Positions 19,099 through 26,460 of a stretch of 26,460 nt of DNA are shown in pieces; the stretch's first letter is position 1; each line of letters opens with the position of its first letter. Source of the DNA: Terfezia claveryi (Eukaryota; Ascomycota; Pezizomycetes; Pezizales; Pezizaceae); the NCBI GenBank assembly GCA_015179025.1, contig WHUX01000443.1:1-26460 (forward strand). Direction: 5' to 3'. The translations under genes and the position numbers were made by a program. The notes below the pieces were generated by a model. The model saw only the letters and a list, made by a program, of their open reading frames with translations, was not told the origin of the DNA and did no database searches.

Positions 19099-20929
19099 CA
19101 GGGTCCCGAGGCTTACGAGGATTATCCAGATGGAATTTTCGAATTAAATCGGCTGCTCCATCCTTCAGGTTCTCATATGGTTCCCATGTGTCGTCATCAG
19201 GACCGTAACCCTTCCAAGAGACTAAATACATAACCCGTCCCTTCCTGAGCTCACTTGTCCTAACCTTTTCCACCTGGTATTCCGATTCTTCGAGGTCGAC
19301 TGGAGGGGGTGTTGGCGAGCGTCTGCCGGCAATCGTGTTAAGGTGGTAGGGTTCCAACAAACTAATATGAAAAACTGGGTGAGTTTTGCCTGTGCTCGGG
19401 GGAAGCTCTAACTCATAGGCATAGGTGCCTATAAGCCGTTTGATTCTAAACTTCCCTCGTAACTTGTAGTCAAGCTTCTTGGTCGGACGCCTTGTTTTGA
19501 TGTTCTTTGCGTTGACCATGACCCAATCTCCCACTTTGAATGTCGGTTCCTTCTCTGCTACCTTGAGATTGTAGTATTTGGACATCGGTCCTGTGCTGCC
19601 TTCATGTTCTCCCTCATAGCCTCCCTCATTGCGTCCAAGGTTTCGACTGTCTTGACTGCCTCAGGGTTGTTCGATTCAGTTGAGGCTTCGGTTGGGTTCT
19701 GGAAATTATTTTCTGGGTGTTGAGCATATGCGGCAAAGAATGGTGTGAGTTTGGTACTAGAATGGACAGTGTTATTATAACAGAACTCGGCAAATGGTAA
19801 TAACTCGACCCAGTCATCCTGATCCCAACAGCAATACGTCCGTAGATAATGCTCAAGGGTCTGGTTGACTCGTTCAGTTTGACCATCAGTCTGGGGGTGA
19901 TATGCCGAGACTTATCCAACTCAACTCCTAATAACCGCATTACCTCCATCCAAAACGAACTTGTAAATACCGAATCCCGATCCGAAACAACCCTCTTTGG
20001 TAATCCGTGCAGCCTCCAAACCTCCTTGACAAATATCCCAGCCAACTCTTTTGCCTTCCGGTTCTTTAAAGGAATGAAATGCGACATTTTAGTAAACCTA
20101 TCAACAATAACCCAAATCTGATTATACCCTTTGACTGGTGGTAAATCAGTGATGAAATCCATCGAAATATGTTCCACGGCCTGTAGGGGATTGGAAGAGG
20201 TACGAGCTTGCCATATTTCTTGTGTCTTGCAGTTTTGTTTCTTTGGCAAGCATCGCATGTACATACGTAGTTTCGTACCCAGTCTTCCATGTTAGGCCAG
20301 TAGTAATTTCGTTTCATGAGCTCGAGGGTTTTGTCACGTCCGAAATGACCTGCAACTTTAGCATCATGCACTGGAAAGCCACTTTCAACTTAAGGGAGTT
20401 GTTGTCAGGTATATATAGGCACGTTCATAGGTTACCATGTCATCTTCTAAACCGTAATGTTCAGTCCAGGATACTCCTTGCCAAACTTCAAGCGTTCCGA
20501 ATCCCTAACCACTTGTCATCCTTGAGGCCAGCCTCTTGGATCTCCTTCGACCAACTTGATTCTTCCTTTGTGAGGCCTTCACTGCCATGAATGGCCGTTA
20601 CTAGACTCTCCTCACTCATTCCTAGTTGGAATTGACCAGGCTTGAACATCCGAATCGGTGGTCCTGCTTCTCTCCCCCTCCTTCGAGGTCAGGATCAACC
20701 TGACGAGAAAGCCATCTGCCTTGCATTCTTATCACCTGGGCGGTAGATGATTCTAAAATTGAACTGGCTTAGTATTTCACCCATCTGGCCTGCCTTCGAT
20801 TGAGTATCTTAGTGGAATTAAAGTACTCAAGGTTCTTATGTCCATATACACAATTATCTCCTCCGGGGCACCCATGAGAAAATGTCTCCATTCTTGGAAA
20901 CAATTGACAATTACGACCATTTCTTTATC
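19085..20929 (-). pseudogene. pol: pol 3' part of copy B (RNase H fragment, integrase, chromodomain)
   Basis: The 166-codon open stretch at 19085-19585 has a GPY/F-like region (GKFRIKRLIGTYAYELELP, THPVFHISLLEPY) and, at residues about 102-152, a complete chromodomain. Its Y103, W124 and Y127 fit the aromatic cage positions of chromodomains that bind methylated histone H3 tails; the motif is [20 protein letters not shown]. Upstream, the integrase zinc-binding part has H and H (HDAKVAGH) and CDAC (20066-20371), and the core has MDFITDLP and VSDRDSVFTSSFW. The third acidic motif is frameshifted near 19910 (HITPRLMVK instead of YHPQTDGQ). Upstream of 20371 many small indels break the frame to the junction at 20929. 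The chromodomain is better preserved here than in copy A. Confidence 0.88.
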
Positions 20930-21010
20930 ATACCCAGAATATTGAATTATTACTCTGAAGTGCAGGAAAATAATTCGGTAAAAATAACTAAAAAAATAAA
21001 GGACCGAGGG

Positions 21011-21031
21011 CGCACTTTAGACCAAAGTGCG
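21011..21031. promoter_or_regulatory. Perfect LTR hairpin, copy C
   Basis: CGCACTTT, AGACC, AAAGTGCG, the exact reverse complement of the hairpin in the other LTRs. The flanking segment differs at several bases, so the dyad is preserved at least by short-term history. Confidence 0.55.
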
Positions 21032-21749
21032 TCCGGTGACACTATAAGGGAGTACGCCCAGGACAGAGGCCAAAGGTAGGGCCAAAACATAAAGTTCTCC
21101 GAATTTAATGTTTTAAGGTTCTATCTAGGCCTACTCTTCGTCCTGATTCCATTTCTGCAATCCATTTTATGATCGGAGTTAAACTCATGGAGATATAAGA
21201 CTTTTAATATGGTCATATAGGTCCATGAGGAGGTTTACTTATTATTGGTAATAACTCCATGTATAATTTGGGTATCGTGATAAACTAAGATTCTATAATC
21301 TTCTATGCGTTGATACCTTTCCAATGGTAATCTACTTGTGACCCACGGTTCTCTATTCATTGAGTTATATGCAGTTGAAAATTATTTTCAATAGACACTA
21401 GACACTATTAAGTGAATATTGCCGGAAACATAATTAGATGCCTTCGGATATTGTCGGATGGTAATTCGATAGTATCGGGAATTGGTAACGTATCTGGAAT
21501 TGAATTTAGTTGTCTCGGATAAGAATTCTTTAATGGGATAAGCGAGCTATAAGCGAAGTACGTATAACATGCAGACATGAGGAATATTCTCTACGTTCGG
21601 GTTAGTAACCTGTGACAACGAGTGCAGATAGCAACTGCATTAACAAAGGTGTGGATGGCATAACACTTAGGAAGAAATTCCAAGGTGACAGGTAGGCCCG
21701 CGTTTTATAAAATATTTTTATCATAAGAATATCTACAAACACTGCGGGA

Positions 21750-21757
21750 TATAAATA
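21750..21757 (+). promoter_or_regulatory. LTR TATA box, copy C
   Basis: TATAAATA on the plus strand, 294 bp before the end of the LTR. It would direct transcription to the right into copy C gag and survives the LTR truncation. Confidence 0.6.
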
Positions 21758-22105
21758 GTGCAAGTAGTTCCGGTTGAATTCATTCTACCACCAGCAAGTA
21801 TTCGAAAGCAAGAGCACCTTGAGTACACGAAGCCTACAAAGTTTTAAGTCTTAAGTTAACTTTACATTCAAGCGACATAGGATTTATTTTGTGTTGCGAA
21901 ATAAGATCCATCGTGAGGGACTATAGTTGGATTGAACTTTACTACTATAGGATTGATATTCTGTGTTGCGGAATAGATATCGTTGCGGCAGCAAATTACG
22001 GCCGTCCTAATAGTCGCAAGAGCGCTATCAGTTAATAGGGCCCCCGTGACATTACTTTGTAGCCAGTGATTCTCGTTATCATTTGCTATTATATACTCTC
22101 AAATC

Positions 22106-24211
22106 ATGTCTAGTTCACAGACACCAAGAGGGCCTCGCTAGCCCTACCAACCCCTAACGTTCCTAGATGTCACACCCCGTGCCATCACACAAAGACATCA
22201 CAATCTTCCACAGTCGGATACTGATACGGAAGATGATCTTATTGACATCCCAATAGTTGATATCCTATCTTGTGGGATAGAATCCTCCAGATATCCCATG
22301 TATAGTCCAGATGAACTACAATTATTCCCGCCTGGATTAATCGATCGATTTGGCCTACCTTCCCAAAGACCACCTCGACGAACAAACAGCAATGCCTCTT
22401 CCCAATGCCATCCTGCACAACCCCCACTACAACCAATTCGACCCCCTAGAACAGGACTAAGCCAACAAGAATATGACGAATTATTGGCTAGAATAGTTCG
22501 TGATGGAGCCATAGAATTCGAACGGCAACGAGCCGAAATCATGAACCTTACAGAAGGTTTAAATACCCAGGCTAGTTTTCTAAAACAAGCCCAAGAAGCT
22601 CATACAATCGTATTCAATGGTGCGAAAGCTACTTATAATGATCTAAAGTTACTGCGACAGCAAGTAACTGAAGAAGTAGCTGCCTTAAAAGGACAAACTG
22701 ATGGGCAAGAAGATGCAGTTAAGAGGCCAACAGTTTCCATTAGGGAAACTTTAGAAATCCAATGGCAAGAGCTGACAAAAAAGCTTAAGGAGGATATGGA
22801 GGCGATAATCAATGCAGCCAAGGTGGAGTACGATGGTATCAAGGCAGATGTTAGCAAGCTAAATGATTGGGCACAGAAAGCGATTAAACAAGAACAGGAT
22901 GATTATATTCGCAGTTGTGAGACTAAGAAGGAATTGGTAGAAGAACTGTCTCGCCGGATTGAAACTCACAAACGAAAGCTCAAGGACCTACAAGAGCAGC
23001 CACTTGGCCAATAACGCCCACAAAAACGAACTCGATCAATTGATGATGATATCGAAGACTTCATCATCCGTAGTACTCGGACAGGTCCAGTACCACCTCC
23101 ACCACCTCCACCTCCACCACCTCCACCTCCAGTCCAGAAAACCCGAGTTCTTTCTGACAAGAAAGAACCCCGAAACCTCCCCCTACCTCCGAAGTTCGAT
23201 GGAACTTCAAGTAAACTGAAGGAATTTCTGATGAAGGTAGACCACACCTTCGAACGCATGCCGCTAACATACTCTACTCATAGCGAAAAAATCCTGTTTG
23301 TAGCGGATCTACTCACAGGTAGTGCGAGCACCTGGTACTATGTAAACCAACACAAGCGCACACCAGATGCCAACTCTGGATGGGTTGAATGGGACACGTT
23401 TAACGTTTTTAAATATGAGTTCATAAACGCACACCAGAACCAGCATGAGAAGCAGGATGCGAAGGTCTCCCTTCAGAAGGAGTTCCAGAAGAAAGGTGAG
23501 TTGATGAAAGATTTCATCGCTCGTGTCAGGGTTCATCAGTTGGTAGTGGAACTACCACGAGAACAGCTCTAGGAGCACCTGATTAGCGCAATTCAGCCTG
23601 AGACTCGGGCTCATATGGTCCGAGTCAATACTAACAAAGACATTCTCGATAAGGTGCCAGCAAGTACAGAAATGTGCTTTCAGGCTATTGCTAATGCCGG
23701 GTCTCAGGTTGAGTATTAGAAGGTTAGGGAGGCACATGCACAGAGTCAGTTCCGTCAAAAAGAACAGGCTGCTGGTGCGAAAAAGGAGGTACCCAATACT
23801 CCTAAGACTGCCGAGAAGAAATCCGACAATCTCAAAGATCGGATCACCAAACCAAAGCAGAAGGTGAAAACCAAGCCTGATACCAAATCCAAGCCCAAGT
23901 CCGATACTTTCTCTAAGAAGAAAAAAGAGCCTGGTCAAGATAAAGTCACATACGCAATGCGACAGGCTCGGAAAAAGGACGGATAGTGCATCAAGTGTGG
24001 GGACAAAACCTACATGATGGGTGACTGTTCAATTTGTTGGAAGGTTACAGATGAGGCAAAGTCTAAGGGAAAGGGTAATAAGGGAAAAGAGGAGGCTAAG
24101 AAAGTGGCCACAGTGTCTGCAGGAGCAGCTGTAGTAGCGCCACTTAAGGTTCAGTTTGGGCATATTGTCAGCGAGGATGAGTTGGACTATGGGGAGAATT
24201 CGAACAGTTAG
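22106..24211 (+). pseudogene. gag: gag of copy C, full frame with in-frame stops
   Basis: From ATG at 22106 one frame runs without indels to TAG at 24209-24211, about 702 codons. In-frame stops are TAG 22139-22141, TAA 23012-23014, TAG 23570-23572, TAG 23717-23719 and TAG 23984-23986. Copy A has sense codons (W, E, Q) at the last three. The product layout is an acidic N-terminus; a coiled-coil region (22490-22990; LKQAQEAHTIV, LRQQVTEEVAALKG, ELSRRIETHKRKL); a run of 13 prolines at about 23093-23131; a capsid-like part with LPPKFDGTSSKLKEFL and STWYYVNQH; a basic linker; and a zinc knuckle CIKCGDKTYMMGDC in which the metal-binding His is replaced by Tyr (copy A has His). Gag forms the particle and binds RNA. 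The ATG follows the LTR by 54 bp. Confidence 0.85.
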
Positions 24212-24252
24212 GGATGCAGGCTATCTAGTATGTCGGGTCCGATAGTCTTGCA
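24209..24252 (+). promoter_or_regulatory. gag-pol UAG with downstream stem-loop (copy C), candidate readthrough site
   Basis: TAG at 24209-24211, then GGA, then stem TGCA-GGCTATC (24215-24225), loop of 15 nt (24226-24240), GATAGTC (24241-24247), bulged T (24248) and TGCA (24249-24252). Relative to copy A the fourth G-C pair has become A-U on both sides, so the stem is kept. This is the only stop in gag shared by both copies. Confidence 0.5.
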
Positions 24253-26460
24253 GGATTGGTTTTCTATTTGTGTTATAAGGAATAGCATCTCTGTTGGCAG
24301 TTGGAAGGAGGAACATGAAGGGGAACCTATAGATATTGACCCGGTTTTAATTAGTTCTGTTTCTCGCAATTTGTCTTCTTCTGCTATTTCTTCTCTTTCT
24401 TTATCTAATAAAAACGCAAAAAAAGGGACAAAAAGAAAAGCTGATGATGAGGTGGCTCCTCATATTGGCGCACTTGAAAAGAGACCACGAAAGGTGGCGG
24501 TGCTGGATATTTCATTGGATGGAATTAAGGATCTCTCTTTAGCAGGAAAATCTGGTGCGAAGGTATTAAAGCATGAAGGATTGAAGTTTCTTATCTCTGT
24601 TAAGTTATCTTGGATGTACGGAGGAAATAAACGCGAAATTTCCATTAATGCTTTGGTTGATACTGGCGCAGAAGCCACGATTTTTGATTCTTCTTTTATT
24701 GAACAGATGATGCTGCCTTGGGTTAAGAGGGAGAAAAGACTGAGACTAGAGAGCGCCGACAGCTCAATTCTCAAGAGGTCTGGCACAGTGCAGGTTCAGA
24801 ACCTGCAGATGGAGGTCCCAATGCAAGATTGGGACGAAACAAAACTCTTGACCTGGTAACTGAGGTTGCATGCCTCGAACCAGGTCTTCCACTCATTTTG
24901 GGGATGGATTGGATTAAAGCCAATTGTGATAAGCTACGAGTCACCACTCCTTATGGACTCGAGCTAAAAAGAGCGTTAGAAATCGAGGAGGTTACTGATT
25001 TCGCTAACTTTGACGAAGTACTTGCAGAGACTCAATATGTGGATTAATTGAAATAGGGGAATGGGATTATCAGAAGTTCGCTAATGGAGACGTTCGCAAG
25101 GTTATGAAAATAACAGCGACTGAAAATATCCATGAACTTGCTGATCGATTGCCAACACAGTACAGGGATTTTGTAAAAATCTTTGGAAAGAGTTGCAATC
25201 GCCCTTCCCACGCACGGTCCACAAGATATGACAATTGAGTTAGAAGAAGGAAAGAGTCCCCCGTCAGGAAAACTATACCCCCTCTCCCCTGATGAACTGG
25301 AGCTTCTCAAAGAATACCTAGATGAGATGCTCCGAACCGGCAAGATAAGACCGAGCAAAAGCAGTGCTGGCGCTCCTATATTCTTCGCCAAACAGCCAAG
25401 CGGCAAGCTCAGAATAGTCGTAGACTATAGAGGGCTCAATGCCATAACCAAAAAAGACAAGTATCCCCTACCACTTATGACTACCCTAATGGAACAAGTT
25501 GGTACTTCTCAGGTTTTCTCCAAACTCGATCTCAAACTCGGGTTTAACCTACTCAGAATAGCAGCCGGAGACGAGTGGAAAACAGCATTAAGACAAGATA
25601 TGGCTTATACGAATATACGTTATGCCTTTTGGGCTAACTAATGCCCATCTGTTTTCCAGTACATGTTAACAATATTCTATCAGAACGAATTGATAGAGGT
25701 ATTGTTGTATACATTGATGATATCCTCATATACACCCAAACAGAGGAAGAACATGTCGAGCTCGTCCGTTGGGTGCTGCAAAACTAACGGAGAAAACCTT
25801 TGTGTCAACATAGAAAGTGTATCTTCCATGTCCCAGAAGTCGAATTCGTGGATTTAAAGTAGGTACAAAGGGGATACAAATGGGCAGAAGAAAGTCGAGG
25901 ACATCCTCGCCTGCAGGCTCTCGGAACGTCAAAGAAGTGCAGAGGTTTATTGGTTTGCTAATTTCTATCGCGTTTATTCAAGCTTTGTAGTTTGGCTTGC
26001 GATTCAGACACTAACACAATGGAGTTCCTGGAACTGGACACAGCAGTGTAACAGGCCTTCAATAGTTAAATATAGGTTACTACTGCTCTATACTATGCCA
26101 TTATCACCAGAATGACAAAAATGATCGAGACAAACGGTCTGATCTAGCAAAGCTGTATTCTATCCCAAAAAGAACCAGATGTGTTGGACCCATAGCTACT
26201 ATTCAAATGCTTTATCCCAGCAGAACTTAATGATTATGATGTCCATGACAAAGAGATGGTCATAATTGTTAATTGTTTCTAGGAATGGAGACATTTCTCA
26301 CAGGTGCCCCGAGGAGATAATTGTGTATATGGATCATAAGAACCTTAATACTTTAATTCTACTAAGATACTCAATCGAAGGCAGGCCAGATGGGTGTAAA
26401 TACTAAGTCAGTTTAATTTAGAATCATCTACCACCCAGTTGATAAAAATGGCAAAGCAGA
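24212..26460 (+). pseudogene. pol: pol 5' part of copy C (protease, RT, start of RNase H), decayed, cut by window end
   Basis: The reading frame continues from gag through 24859. It holds a serine-rich linker, a basic KRKADDE and KRPRK patch that could serve in nuclear import, and the protease motif VDTGAEATIFDSS. A frameshift near 24830 leads into a second frame (EVACLEPGLPLILGMDWIKA, 24829-25047). Further shifts lie near 25030 and 25190. The RT has RPSKSSAGAPIFFAKQ, LRIVVDYRGLN, SKLDLKLGFNLLRIAAGDEW and YIDD at 25710-25721. A missing base before VMPFGLTN is common to copies A and C. The RNase H start at about 26120 has ETN for ETD (loss of a catalytic Asp), a nearby one-base loss, and a later TAG in the NCF-EWRHF region. 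The rest of pol lies outside the window. Confidence 0.88.

Larger units (their letters stand above)
18843..20929 (-). mobile_element. Chromovirus copy B, internal part truncated in RNase H
   Basis: Only the 3' part of pol is present, attached to the shared LTR. Copy A similarity stops at about 20929, inside the RNase H region, where the sequence switches to the inverted LTR of copy C. The missing 5' half (gag, protease, RT and its own 5' LTR) is not found next to it. Confidence 0.85.
20930..22051 (+). repeat. 5'-truncated, inverted LTR of copy C
   Basis: Reverse complement of the other LTRs, from the equivalent of about 11100 in copy A to the TGACA end at 22047-22051. The first ~345 bp of the LTR in its sense direction are missing, including two of the three TTCAGGGTAA words. 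The junction sequence CATACCC at about 20927-20933 shows at most one or two bases of overlap between the parent sequences. Confidence 0.88.
20930..26460 (+). mobile_element. Chromovirus copy C, 5'-truncated LTR, runs off the window
   Basis: The copy reads on the plus strand, head-to-head with copies A and B. LTR fragment, short 54-bp leader, gag, UAG, protease, RT and the start of RNase H are present. Integrase, chromodomain and 3' LTR would lie beyond 26460. It carries many stops and several frameshifts. Confidence 0.88.

Noticed and set aside
22052..22075. tRNA primer-binding site after the copy C LTR
   Set aside because: The usual TGG start complementary to a tRNA 3' end is absent, and copy A has a different sequence there, so no primer can be assigned.

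Overview
The window looks like gene-poor, transposon-packed nuclear DNA of a filamentous fungus. This rests on chromodomain-bearing Ty3/Gypsy (chromovirus) retroelements, on a decayed ORF whose C-terminus resembles fungal DNA-transposon proteins, and on coding damage dominated by C-to-T type changes in CpG and CpA context (RIP or methylation-like decay). A truffle/morel-type ascomycete is possible but unproven. I see no intact host gene.

Left part (1-9984). Positions 279-1226 hold a decayed minus-strand ORF with in-frame stops. Positions 1621-9984 form a large symmetrical unit bounded by long inverted repeats. From the outside inwards, each arm has a distal single-copy stretch, a tandem array of roughly 110-125 bp units, a single-copy spacer of about 300 bp, an array of TA-rich ~39 bp units, and a block carrying the palindrome CCATACCGGTATGG. 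Between the arms lie two directly repeated copies of a 24-bp minisatellite plus a shared downstream segment, a 28-bp minisatellite, a small hairpin around a single TA unit, and a tRNA-like SINE candidate near 7146. No transposase was found inside, so it is a candidate non-autonomous fold-back element.

Right part (9985-26460). Three copies of one chromovirus family are present. Copy A (9985-18842, minus strand) has two LTRs of about 1.45 kb. Copy B (17391-20929, minus) shares the middle LTR with A and breaks off in the RNase H region. Copy C (20930 to the window end, plus) starts with a 5'-truncated LTR in the opposite orientation and continues through gag and pol up to RNase H. Order in the family is gag (coiled coil, polyproline, capsid-like, zinc knuckle), UAG, protease, RT, RNase H, integrase, chromodomain, short ORF, polypurine tract, LTR. 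All copies are mutated and none is likely to make a functional polyprotein.

The most interesting points are: (1) gag and pol are in one frame separated by a single UAG present in both A and C, followed by an 11-bp stem-loop whose base pairing is kept by a paired change, which suggests programmed stop-codon readthrough; (2) the long symmetrical fold-back unit; (3) the A/B versus C head-to-head arrangement, which gives a second, many-kilobase inverted repeat able to produce double-stranded RNA; (4) different 5' gag/leader regions in A and C.
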